Source of the DNA: Glandiceps talaboti
Taxonomy: Eukaryota; Hemichordata; Enteropneusta; Spengelidae
DNA length: 64,000 nt
Reading direction: 5' to 3'
NCBI RefSeq assembly: GCF_964340395.1
Contig: NC_135551.1
Location: 23,591,003 to 23,655,002 of the forward strand
In this document: piece after piece, positions 25,770-37,275 of the stretch
Numbering within the stretch: the stretch's first letter is position 1
Layout of the letters: each line of letters opens with the position of its first letter
Made by a program: the position numbers and the translations under genes
The notes under the pieces: model-generated
Seen by the model: only the letters and a program-made list of their open reading frames with translations
Told to the model about the DNA's origin: nothing
Databases searched by the model: none

Positions 25770-28373
25770 ATGGCCGAACCTGTCGATGAAGGTGCTCACG
25801 CACGTACGTATACGGTTTCTGTTATCGGCGATGAAGATAATCAGAGCGAGCGATGTACTGAATGTAAGCCCCGTCTTATTTCATTTGTTATCGTGACAGC
25901 TTACATCTGTCTCGGAGGACTGCTCTTTCAGCTTGTCGAAGCACGGCCGTGGATTAACAACACACCAGACAATAGTAATACAACGGAAACGGATGTTGCA
26001 GACAGCTTGTCTAACATAACTAATACGTCGACAAGAATGGAATTCCTTTACTCTTTACACAGCATATGGACGACGGATCATGACAACTGGACGACACTAG
26101 CTGTAGAATTATTGTCGGACTTTGAGGATGAAGTGATAGAACGAACGAAACAGCCGTCACTGGGTCAGGGTTCAGGTACGACGGATAGTGCCTTCTCACA
26201 TTGGTACAATTCCTGTGTCTTTTGTTTGACAGTTGTGACAACAATAGGTATGTAAATATATCTGTTAACGTATAGGGTACGTACTTCAATAACACCACAT
26301 AGTCACTGTGTTGGCTTTGTTTTCTTATAGTTGTTATTTATTTCGTATTCATTGCACCTTGCACTGAGACATGGAAGTATGTAAGTATATAACCCTCAGA
26401 TGTCTGAGGTTAAACCATACAACCATGACTGAAACCATGGAGGAAGGAAGGACCTCCATACTGTAATAACAAATTACATCTCTCCTTTTTACTAAATAAG
26501 CTAACTGTACATGTGTATGCAAGGATGTTTAAGTCCCTTTATACCTCCATGGTATATGCATGGAAATACCACTTCCATGGTACATATGTAAATTTAGATT
26601 TGGGCACAGATAATTTAGTTAAATCTAGCCTATTCACTTCGCTGATGAGATATATCGTTAGCTGGTTCGTATCCCCAAGGTGGTAAGAGCAGCTAACGAT
26701 GTATCTCGACAGCGAAGTGAATATGTTTAAGGTAGGTTTATTTTAACAGTACTGAATAAACCACAGACAAGTAAGAAAAATAAACCCGACATGAACCGGA
26801 ATTCTGTGAGACAATACTATTACGATGTCGGATCGTCATAGACCTTATGAAAGTGGTGAGTTTTTAGTTCGCAGGTGTATTTTTATATTCGCTATTAAAC
26901 ACCGTCGAAGCAGGATTTCCAGTCGTCAACTAAAATGATGACAGACGTCAATTATATGAATGGGACTTCAGTTGAAACATTGATCCTAGAAGTGTTGCCA
27001 ACTATCGACATCTTGGAAATGCTGTTTACCTGTGATGTGAGCATGCGCAACATAATAAACATAGTTATTAGTAGACAAATTTTGCGCCGTTTTTTCATCT
27101 CCCTCCATCGTCAATGGTTTCAGACACATCAGAGTTCATATAACAGTTGCAATGTTTATATGAACGACGATATGTGGCCTGAGAGTAAGCGCTATTTTTT
27201 TTTAGAAAAGGTTTACACGCTCGAAGAGAAGATACGGGGATGGGGGTAATTTGACAAAGCGTTTTCATCTGTTTCAAATACATCAGTTGCAGTTCTTACC
27301 TCAATGACTCACGATATAGAGAGACTGTACCATTGGCTGATATATTGCTTTGAAAGGGGATATTAAATTTGAAGAAAAAAACATGTATTAAACGAACTTC
27401 ATTGTGTTATATGTATGGTATAATTTCTTTAATGTTTTGTGGTTTTCTAGGTTATGGACGAATTTTTCCACTCACCCCGGCTGGCCAACTCTTGTGTATA
27501 CTCTATGCCATTTTTGGAATTCCTTTATTTTTGTTATTTCTCGCTAAACTCGGCGAATCTCTGAGGAAACCCGTAATACAACTCTATCTGAAGTGTTTAT
27601 CGTGTTGGCATTGGTTAAAAACACGTCTCTCTTCATCAATATCAAGGCGTAGATCCGTCATTGGCAATTCCGACAATGTTCGCTTGCAGGTATTTACAAC
27701 CGAAGAGGGCTGTGAGAATATCAAACAAGAAGACACAAACTGTAATGATGAGACGAATAGTATGAAAGACACTCAAGTTCATGAAACGGTACCATTGGAT
27801 GAAGTCCAGGGTGAAGGCCAAACGAAGGTTCCAACGACAAGCAAAGATGTATTAAATGATCGAATTGATGTTGTGGTTGGGGAATCGGAGCCACGTTTAT
27901 CAGAGAGTTCAGATCACACAGAAAGGAAATATAATTATTCAGAAAGTACCACATCTGACTTTGCAGCAGATGGGCATACTGATACACAAAAGTATCATTC
28001 AGGGAAAAAGTACCAAGAGCGTGGGTTAGAGAATGGTACACTTAGACCTGAAGATGCTCAAGTTCCCGTTATCTTCTTATCCCTATTTCTACTTGTTTAC
28101 GTAGTGATTTGCTCTGCATTTTTTTCAAAGTTTGAGCAGTGGACGTACGTGGAATCGGTGTATTTTTGTTTTGTGACTTTCTCAACAATTGGTTTTGGAG
28201 ATTATGTTCCCAATGGCGAAAACGCCATCCACAGTCTATTCATAATGATTTATATAATAATCGGCATGGTTTTAATGTCTGCTTGTTTTAGTCTCTCTCA
28301 ACAGAGAATTTCTAGATTTGCAAGATGGTGTTTCCGATGTAGGAGTTGTCAGCATTGTTCTTCTTGTTACTGA
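25770..28373 (+). CDS. K2P potassium channel (gene D), two exons
   Basis: Background K+ channel subunit, 466 aa. Exons are 25770-26247 and 27451-28373 (donor AATAG/GTATGT, acceptor TTCTAG); the 1.2-kb intron is at the same phase-1 filter-glycine position as in genes B, C and E. M1 about 37-57; cap with sequons N63, N70, N82, N85 and N106; P1 TIGYGR (G160-Y161-G162, then Arg163 where B and C have His); M2 about 172-194 with GIPL; hydrophilic loop about 196-364; M3 365-385; P2 TIGFGD (405-410); M4 421-442; tail CFRCRSCQHCSSCY. ATG 25770 (AAGATGG) is preferred over the in-frame ATG at 25743, nine codons upstream. Closest relative is gene C. An AATAAA lies at 28523, 150 bp past the stop. Arg163 beside the selectivity filter is the oddest point, and could alter conduction or pH response (inference). 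Confidence 0.93.
26631..26723. repeat. Foldback repeat in intron of gene D
   Basis: A 34-bp arm beginning 'tattcacttcgctgatgaga' is mirrored by an arm ending 'agcgaagtgaata', with a 25-bp loop. A strong cruciform or hairpin candidate, probably a small foldback element. Confidence 0.75.
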
Positions 28374-28522
28374 GGATTGTGCGTTAGGCACATTCGAACG
28401 CCGTCAAATTGCCAACGACATATATTGTATATTACACCATGTATTCATAAAAAGGCTTTGTGTAAAATATGTCGAATATATTTCTAAGTATACAGTGTAA
28501 CTGTTTTCTGTGTATTTTGAGA

Positions 28523-28528
28523 AATAAA
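28523..28528 (+). promoter_or_regulatory. AATAAA, polyadenylation signal of gene D
   Basis: Canonical AATAAA 150 bp after the gene D stop, followed by a TG-rich stretch (gcaatgtttgctgc) as expected for a cleavage region. Confidence 0.65.
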
Positions 28529-30495
28529 TTGCAATGTTTGCTGCTTATATGCGAGGTCACGAGTACGTTTATTTCTTAACTCAAGTATGTGCTGGCTTAG
28601 TCTATCAGCTAGCCCTCGGATGTTCTTCCGATAAAATACGACACACAGCTACACCCGAACAACGCTATCGAGGATGGAACACCATCCGAGTTCGGGCAAG
28701 CCCTCACATGTGAACTTCGTTCGCTTATAGCTATAGCATCGAAAGAAAGCCCGAACGTCTAGCAGCAAGACTAGTGCTGGCTGTACTGTATCTGCCAAAC
28801 GTTGACCTTGACATGAACACGATAATCACTTGCTTTAGACTGTACAATTAGTCGTTGATGGCGCTGTAATAACTGTGTGTAGTGCACATTAGGAAGCCCA
28901 CCAACACCAGTATTTTACCATGAATATACATTGTTCCTCTAATACATATTCATGTCTCACTTGGTGTCCAGTCTAGTCGTCGGAAATATCTTTCGTGATC
29001 ACGATCAGTGACACGGGCTCATTAACAGCGCCCTCTGCAAGAGACATTGGGGTCTGGTTACCACGGCGAGCTGTTAAACTCTATGACATAAGCTTACATT
29101 CAAGACAGTTGCAACCGGTCGTTAGAGTAGCATATATACACCATGATTAATAGACGATAATGTATCGCCATGGAGATGGCTATCTCACTAGTTTCGTAGG
29201 TGGTGTTTCTAGTTGTTCACCAGAACAAGCTATGTCGAGTCAAATAATCAAGCAAGTCCATGGGTTACTCCTTGATTGATCAACTCTTCAATTCATCTTG
29301 ATACCTCTAAAGACAATAATACCAAATCAGTGACATCTCTATAGTTTTATAGTGGTCTCTGAGATGATATCGATATACCTTTAGCTGTTTTTGACTTGAA
29401 CCTAATTTACCATGAATAATTTAACATCTAAACTAACCTGTAGACATTTCCAAGTCAGATAGCCAAGTGTCTGGGTACGTTATTCACAGTTTGTAAAGTC
29501 CCGTGATGGGGCGCCCTCAAAGGCATTGGGCAACCCCTGTCGTAGCAACAAGACCAATGAGGACTGAGCAACCCGCGTCCGACAGATGTGACAGTCTAGG
29601 CTATCTATTCAAGGACAGAATAAGTCGTCTGATAACCATAACTTGCCCATTTTTGTTTTGTCTAATTACTTGCGTAAATCATATGATTATGTCATCCGAA
29701 CCCGATGGACTTCGAAGAAGATATATGAATGAGTCCATATATGAATTCTCGCAATCAATATTTTCTTTCCGCTGACGCAACGAAAAAGAAACGCTTGGTG
29801 GTGCGTTTTGGAAATGTCATAAGGAGCTTTGTGGTTTAAGATGATAGGGCGTTTGCATTTATTCATATTAGAGGGCGCCTATACTTAATTACATGTATAT
29901 GTTTCTCATCATAACACCTGAAAAATGATTGGTCGGTCGGTTCAAATGAAGGATAAATTGAAATGGTGTTTTATGAATACATATTGACGATATTTTCATG
30001 TACTGATTGTACTTTACAGTTTGAATGAGTGGAAATGACAATTCAAGTTAGCTATGGATACCAATTGTTTTAATAGTTCCAAAATTTCAGCAATAAACTG
30101 CATTTTTCTGTCGTCACGTTGGTGTCGCCATCTTACAATCAGCGATGTTGTTATTTTCTTCTACTGCCGTATAATTATAAGGAGTCGTTTTTTCTTTATT
30201 TCACCAGATTGAAATATATAGGGTATAGGTCGGCCCATCGGGTCTGGAGATACGTGCAGAATTAAGTACGGCCGCCCTTGTGAAAATTATGTGACCATAA
30301 CATGACACTAAATCACCGAAGTGATGAATAAGTTTATTTACGGTATGCCAGTACAAGATACCGGTACACATGTATCTGCTCTGTCAACACAATGTCCGAG
30401 TCGTGAAATGGTACTATTGAGATATGAATAACAGATATATGGATAAGCGATATCACGAAAATTTCAACAAATGTTCCGTTCACAGACGGTAAACT

Positions 30496-30732
30496 GTAAA
30501 CAACAATTTCTCACAGACAGTGAACGACTTCTTCGACACAATACGACATAATTATGTGACACGACTCTCAACAGGAGACAAATTCTCCATTCCAAAAGTT
30601 AATCTCACTTTGAGCCAACACAGTTTCAAGTACGCAGCCACAAAACACTGGAATTCGTTACCTGACCAACTGAAAAAGATAGGAACAAGATCTACCTTTA
30701 AATCCCAATTAAAAGAGTATTTACTAGTCTAA
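30496..30732 (+). pseudogene. LINE reverse-transcriptase C-terminal tail fragment
   Basis: About 70 codons that fit the end of CR1/Jockey-type LINE ORF2 proteins: HNYVTR, FSIP, SFKYAATKHWNSLP, then FKSQLKEYLL and a stop. The frame is closed just upstream (TAA at 30490), so only the extreme 3' end of an element remains. The preserved stop and family pattern make the identification good, but it is not a functional gene. Confidence 0.7.
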
Positions 30733-30754
30733 GTTAATTTATTTTGAAATATCG

Positions 30755-31332
30755 TTATAACCCTCGTTTACCCCTTGTATATATTTTCGACAGGTGTATT
30801 TTTTTGGTATTAAAACATTGCACTTCATGCATATGTTTTCTTAAAAGCAGCTGACGTACCAATCTTGACGAAATTCTTGCCAGGGGTATAAATTCAGAGT
30901 TTCTCCAGATACCATATTCTGTGTCCAGATCGGTTTCACAAGAATTATAAAATATCCCGTATCTTGCCGACCAGTTGCGTAAAAATGTCCTACCCGAAAC
31001 TCTATGACTAACTACAAACCATGAGTTCAAAACATTTACATAAAAGAAAGGTAATTGTGTCTGTATATTACTGTGCAGTTTTTTCCATTCATTATTTTGA
31101 TGGAATACGTCCGTCAAACGGTCGCAGTCCAGGTTTTCCCTTTACCCATTACAAGCCGTTTTACCCACATTGCCCAAATAGCTTTCAAATGATTAGTGAG
31201 ATTCACATACTTAATACCACCTTTGTCATAAGAGCACTCGAGGATACGAGTTTTAAAAGGACGTCTTCTTTTTGTGAAATTGTCAATAAGCTTCTGTATC
31301 TTCACCCTGACTACATCAAGTATACCAGTCAC
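30755..31332 (-). pseudogene. LINE ORF2 C-terminal fragment, frameshifted (left copy)
   Basis: Minus-strand sequence with the post-RT LINE signature (IQKLIDNF, then a degenerate GGxK-Y-VNL, then IWAMWVKR). Relative to the right-hand copy, 25 bp are missing around 31117-31120, splitting the frame into two overlapping pieces. The 5' end is cut at the edge of the duplication. Confidence 0.65.
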
Positions 31333-32373
31333 CAAGCTTTTCAATTTCTTTTTACCAATTTTTGGTGAATCTTATTGTTGGTTTAACGAATGAGTGGCCT
31401 CTGGGGGGATGGAGTCCAAGCCCCCCCCCCCCCCCCCAGATCTGCAGTTTTTTGTTTCTATTTAGGCAATTTTTAGGTTATTCATAGCCTCTGAGATATA
31501 TCATGCCAAGCATCGAAAAGCTAAAGTAAATATAACTTTTTACATAAGTTTTCCATGTTATAAAGGTGGGCCTGTAACATTGGTATAGGGGCATTGATAT
31601 TGCATGTATAATAAAGTTACTGATGTGTTAGAGCACTTTAGGAGGTCATACCTAGTGTACAATAGAAACTTGAATTTGAGTTGTGGTGTCGATACATGTA
31701 GTGTCTGAAATAGGAAGTATATCATCCCTTTTGACAAATTCAGACTAGAACAATTTAGATTAAGTTCTTTTATAAACTATCCAATAGTATGAAGGTTACC
31801 ATTACAAAACCTTCAAGTTCACTTTTGCCCCAAAGTGTAAGATAAGTGAAGCATTGATTGTGAAACAGCCAAACACTGACATGGCATGTTCTGTAACTAG
31901 TGTTGTAGCTAGGTAATACATGTATTATATGTATAATTTTATGTATAGTTATGTTTGAACCCTTACATGAAGTAATATTTAAACCATTTATGAAAGAAAC
32001 AGAGACAAGAACAAATATATATATGTACCACAGGCTAACGAAACTGACTTGTCCCTGACATGTGTTTGAAACTGTTTGTCATGATTTGACAAGTGTCCTG
32101 GTTGGAGAGGTACGAGCAAGTTGAACAGTATACTCGAACCTGTGCATCATTTCCCTGCCAAGACATTTTTTTTCTAGCAGCAGTGGTCCATCTCTTTTTT
32201 CCATCACCCTCTCATATCCGGATTTTTTTTCAAGCAAATCCATTTGGCATCTTTTTTCCCCGAAATCTTCCAAGCCCCCCCCCCCCACCAGGATATCAAA
32301 TGGTCCACCTCTTACCACGTGCAACATGCTGAGGAGTACTCCCTAGCCTGTTTCATATTAATACTCGGTTAAC

Positions 32374-32580
32374 GTATGCACTAAATTATGTTGAATTTGA
32401 AGTATGTATTCTTAAGATATAGTCTAATTACCAAAAATGATTAATTATGCAAAATATTCATTAACGCTGTAAGATACATCAACGAATTTTATAGGACAAA
32501 TGTATGTTGTTATGTTTAAAGAATGTACTAAATTATATTGAAATTGAAGTATGCAATCTTAAGATATGGTGTAATTAGTT
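32374..32580. repeat. Two-unit tandem repeat, about 151-bp period
   Basis: The phrase 'tgcactaaattatgttgaat' followed by 'ttcttaagatat' at 32374 returns at 32525 with few changes. The stretch continues into 'gacacacagacacacagaca' at 32720-32745, resembling tails of interspersed repeats known in marine invertebrates (from memory). Confidence 0.65.
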
Positions 32581-32795
32581 GATTTCATTAATATGCAAAT
32601 TTCTCTAATTAAACATTAACATATCTTGCTCAAAACCTAATCAGGTCTAGTTATTACCCTAAAGATTATATATCCTAAATCTCATTACAATTGAGCCAGC
32701 CGATTTTTAGAAAATGATGACACAGACACACAGACACACAGACACACATTCCCCTTTTAATACCTCCCGTACCCTCCCGTACCCTTACGGGAAGT

Positions 32796-34229
32796 AATGA
32801 TTGGTCGGTAGGTTCAAATGAAGGATAAATTGAAATAGTGTTTTATGAATATATATTGACGATATTTTCATGTACTGATTGTACTTTACAGTCTGAATGA
32901 GTGGAAATGACAATTCAAGTTAGCTATGGACACTAATTGTTTTAATAGTTCCAAAATTTCAGCAATAAACTGCATTTTTCTGTCGTCACGTTGGTGTCGC
33001 CATCTTACAATCAGCGATGTTGTTATTTTCTTCTACTGCCGTATAATTATAAGGAGTCGTTTTTTCTTTATTTCACCAGATTGAAATATATAGGGTATAG
33101 GTCGGCCCATCGGGTCTGGAGATACGTGCAGAATTAAGTACGGCCGCCCTTGTGAAAATTATGTGACCATAACATGACACTAAATCACCGAAGTGATGAA
33201 TAAGTTTATTTACGGTATGCCAGTACAAGATACCGGTACACATGTATCTGCTCTGTCAACACAATGTCCGAGTCGTGAAATGGTACTATTGAGATATGAA
33301 TAACAGATATATGGATAAGCGATATCACGAAAATTTCAACAAATGTTCCGTTCACAGACGGTAAACTGTAAACAACAATTTCTCACAGACAGTGAACGAC
33401 TTCTTCGACACAATATGACATAATTATGTGACACGACTCTCAACAGGAGACAAATTCTCCATTCCAAAAGTTAATCTCACTTTGAGCCAACACAGTTTCA
33501 AGTACGCAGCCACAAAACACTGGAATTCGTTACCTGACCAACTGAAAAAGATAGGAACAAGATCTACCTTTAAATCCCAATTAAAAGAGTATTTACTAGT
33601 CTAAGTTAATTTATTTTGAAATATCGTTATAACCCTCGTTTACCCCTTGTATATATTTTCGACAGGTGTATTTTTTTGGTATTAAAACATTGCACTTCAT
33701 GCATATGTTTTCTTAAAAGCAGCTGACGTACCAATCTTGACGAAATTCTTGCCAGGGGTATAAATTCAGAGTTTCTCCAGATACCATATTCTGTGTCCAG
33801 ATCGGTTTCACAAGAATTATAAAATATCCTGTATCTTGCCGACCAGTTGCGTAAAAATGTCCTACCCGAAACTCTATGACTAACTACAAACCATGAGTTC
33901 AAAACATTTACATAAAAGAAAGGTAATTGTGTCTGTATATTACTGTGCAGTTTTTTCCATTCATTATTTTGATGGAATACGTCCGTCAAACGGTCAAGCT
34001 GAAAATACATCCATGGGATCGCAATCAAGGTTTTCCCTTTCCCCATTACATGCCGTTTTACCCACATTGCCCAAATAGCTTTCAAATGATTAGTGAGATT
34101 CACATACTTAATACCACCTTTGTCATAAGAGCACTCGAGGATACGAGTTTTAAAAGGACGTCTTCTTTTTGTGAAATTGTCAATAAGCTTCTGTATCTTC
34201 ACCCTGACTACATCAAGTATACCAATCAC
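32796..34229. repeat. 1.4-kb direct repeat, right copy
   Basis: Second copy of the 29924-31332 unit, separated from it by about 1.46 kb of unrelated sequence. It differs by scattered substitutions and holds 25 bp absent from the left copy. The LINE fragment continues past its right edge here, so this copy probably reflects the parental arrangement. Confidence 0.9.
33368..33604 (+). pseudogene. LINE tail fragment, right copy, with nonsense change
   Basis: Same as 30496-30732, but the CGA codon at the ninth position of the fragment is TGA here, a C-to-T change at a CpG. Otherwise essentially identical. Confidence 0.65.
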
Positions 34230-34400
34230 TGTAGCCAAAAACTGTATTTGAGATATTGCCAACACTTTAACAATTAACACTCGACCATAAATGGTGAGAT
34301 TTCTCCTTGACCGTATCTGTGCTCCCTCTGCTAGTACCTCGTATATGTCATTTAGCTCCTGTTTGGTTTTCGCATAATTCTGTATATTGTCGTAAGTTTA
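33627..34400 (-). pseudogene. LINE ORF2 C-terminal fragment (right copy)
   Basis: 217-codon open frame at 33627-34280, and readable further upstream to about 34400. It contains the LINE motifs RNLTIYGRVLIVK, ISQIQ, IQKLIDNF, a degenerate GG-VNL block and AIWAMWVKR. These typify the region after the reverse transcriptase domain in L1/Tx1-type ORF2. Endonuclease and RT domains are absent: a 5'-truncated, dead copy. Confidence 0.72.
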
Positions 34401-35482
34401 AGCTATTCTTTTATGTATACTTTTTTTTCTCATTGGCGATGTGATTACTTGATTATTTCATTTTCCTCACTTGATATGTAAATTTGGTTGTTGTTCTTTT
34501 CGACCTCTGGCAAATAAATAATATATAATAAACCACCCGCGTTTCTTTTCGAAATACATTGCCTAACAACTTGACAATAATTATAACTACAAAGTCCGCC
34601 ATGAAAACAACAACAACAACAACAGCAACGTTAACAACAACACAAATAACAAAACATTGAGTAGGTGCCTGTGTGATAGTCTTCGTCATAGCTTGAATTA
34701 GAAACAGGAACTTGAAGAAACGAAGAAACAATTCATTGATATGGTGTCATTACACAAAATAATTCCGTAAAAAGCTATTTTAGAATATTCATTAATGGCC
34801 ATATGGATGAGGATTTTTAATTCATATAACAATTTTATCATGGTTTCCTACTTGAAAAATGCAGCTCCGACATGAGAAAAAAAAACAACTTTTTTTATTT
34901 CGGACCGACCCCTGAGTTCATCTCAGCAACAACACACTAGGTTGTAAGGTTCGAACGAACATCAAACGTTCCTCATGGCGTCTACCCCCCCTTGTCACGT
35001 CGGAGCAGCATTCGTCTATCATGGCTGAAGTCGTTGAGGTTGGAGGGACATGGCTCAAAATTAATGTCGTCCCAGCGGCCCGGGGCCGCCAAATCTTCAG
35101 GCTGGACCGGAAGACGTTCTTCGTTCATTGCTCATGTGCAATAAATGAAATTATCACAGCTTAACGTAGCATAGGCTCACGATGTTTGTTACAACTTGCA
35201 AGCTTCATTTGTGTCATAAACACAGGTTTTAGGCATGGATGTTACAAAAATTGTACAAAATGACTCAAAAAGAGCAGTGATAGCCGATCATTTAAATAGT
35301 TTCAGCATTGGAATGTTTGAATGTAAGTTTGTCGGTGTCGACACTATGCAATTGCTATTGCCTATTGCTAACATTAGTAACAACACTTTATATACCAGTT
35401 ACAGAAGACGTGTAACGTATACCCTACTGCAAGGTCAACCAAGACAGTCTTAATTTTGTACACATGCATGGCATGTTAATGT

Positions 35483-36000
35483 TACCGATGTTTACATTGT
35501 TACTTTTATACAGTAAACCCCAAAGGAGTACTGAGTTCTAGAAATGTTTACATATCTGGCGGATTATTTAGACAAGTTCACAGTGAACAAAAATCTTTCA
35601 TAGAAGTATTGATTTTCAGTCAATGAGATATAAAAATGATAGTTCTTCTAGCACACTGATGACAACCACGCAAGTGTTTCAAAAAGTTACATACTAAAGT
35701 TCAAATTGGATAACTTAAAAAAAAAATTCTAGCGATGTTTGTTTAATAGGACGAATGTATTAGTACTCCTTATAAAATCATACAATAGTTCATGGCTACA
35801 GATCTAGATAAACATCCATCAGGATGATGAGTATTCATCATCTTACAATTTACAAAATTGTTTTACGGACTTGTCAGTCTTGCTACAATGAAGGAAAGGG
35901 ACCTATAAAAAGGAATTCAATAAAGAGAAGAGAAAAGAAGTTGTAGAGAGACTGACAGGACAGAGAATGGAACTGAAAAAATGTAGATTTTTGTCCCCTC
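35483..36000. repeat. Dispersed repeat, copy 1
   Basis: More than 500 bp that align by eye, in inverse orientation, with 63290-63905. Shared phrases include 'aaaggagtactgagttctag', 'tagcacactgatgacaa' and 'tactaaagttcaaattggat'. No coding potential or terminal structure was seen; an unclassified interspersed repeat. Confidence 0.75.
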
Positions 36001-36027
36001 CCCTTTTTTCCGCCTGACAAGTGACCC

Positions 36028-36150
36028 TTATCTCGTGCGCACGAGATAATAAGTCGTGAGCACGAGATAACTTCGTTTTCCGCAAAATTTTTTGTTTTGT
36101 TTTGATATCTCGTGCGCACGTGATAACAAGTCGAGAGCACGAGAGATATA
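36028..36150. repeat. Palindromic repeat built on TTATCTCGTGC/GCACGAGATAA
   Basis: A perfect 22-bp palindrome at 36028-36049, then related half-sites 'gagcacgagataa' and 'atctcgtgcgcacgtgataa', and finally 'gagcacgaga'. The repeated half-sites make an array of inverted motifs about 120 bp long, abutting the dispersed repeat on its left. Confidence 0.75.
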
Positions 36151-36897
36151 TATTTTTTTTTTGTAGATGCCACTAACGGGATGTCATAATTGTACGTACA
36201 ATAAGAAAGGTTTTACACGTTTTAGCTTTTTGCAAAACCATAAAAAAAAGAATAAATAAATACCATCGCTATGGGGGGGGGGGGGGGTGTAATCATAGTG
36301 TTATATAATCTCAAATATTGGCCCAGCCAGGAACACATCGATTTCAGCGACCGACTTTAATTTGAAAATACCAGATAAAATTTAACCAATTTGAAAGTAC
36401 AACTACCAATGAAATCCCTATAAAGTATATGCCCATATCTGACAACTGATCCACATCAATATCGACCACAAACGTACGTCACTAGATATGTAAATATTTG
36501 CGAAGTACAGAGCGACATATGGTGTCACTCACTGATTAGCATACCATGATATCAATTGAACTAAAGAATATGCGACATGAAACATTTTTACTAAAAAAAC
36601 TAACCATCAATGAAATATAAATGATTTGAATTTCCATGATACTGGACAACTGATCTACAATAACATTAACTCTAGAAACTGATTTATCAACGTGTTTTCA
36701 AGGATATTATACAAGAATATAAACTAATCAACCAGTATATAACGTATTATAACTATCTTGTCTGGGTTTTCCTTTTATCTCTTGTCCTAACACATGTACT
36801 ATTAACCCAGTTGTTACTGCCTCAGAGTCAAATGTGTACATGTATGAATATTCTGAACGTCGAGAAAACACAAATCAAATACTTGATATAAACGACG

Positions 36898-37275
36898 TTA
36901 AAGAGATACACACTGAGTTTATACTATTTTGGCGTAGTTTTGCTGCATATTTAAAAAAGGTACTCGCAGTATATTACTTACTGAAGCACGTTTAACCATC
37001 ATGCACCACTCGCACTTAACTTTAACAACTCAAACCAGGTATTATGATTTAACCCATAAACGATCAGATGACGTCATTTATCATACATCAAAACATGTTC
37101 AGGAAATCCGTGTTATGCAATCCGCTGTTCTACAAATGCCGGAAGAAAATCATAATGTTATAGAAGACATGCATCAACATTAACAATATATACAATATAT
37201 ACTGGAATGTTGGTTTGTTTAATAAGTATCGTCACTTGAGTAATATGCTTACAAACTCAGTTTGTACCACTTTAA
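36898..37275. mobile_element. MITE-like element, family 2, copy 2
   Basis: Aligns by eye with 24784-25093 but holds about 70 bp more near the right end. Ends 'gttaaagagatacacactga' and 'gtaccactttaa'. The frame at 37001-37183 belongs to it. Confidence 0.65.

Larger units (their letters stand above)
29924..31332. repeat. 1.4-kb direct repeat, left copy
   Basis: Near-identical to 32796-34229 in the same orientation (offset 2872 bp, rising to 2897 after a 25-bp gap). It carries a plus-strand LINE tail fragment and a minus-strand LINE ORF2 fragment. This copy lacks the 25 bp present in the other, which breaks the minus-strand frame, and it stops earlier inside the LINE sequence. Confidence 0.9.

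Noticed and set aside
29924-34229. LTR retrotransposon with 1.4-kb LTRs
   Set aside because: The repeats contain LINE fragments, lack TG...CA ends, and the 1.46-kb spacer has no gag/pol, primer-binding site or polypurine tract.
35021-35164. 47-codon frame starting ATGGCTGAAG in a GC-richer patch
   Set aside because: Too short and unrecognised; a first coding exon is possible, but no clear donor or partner exon was found.
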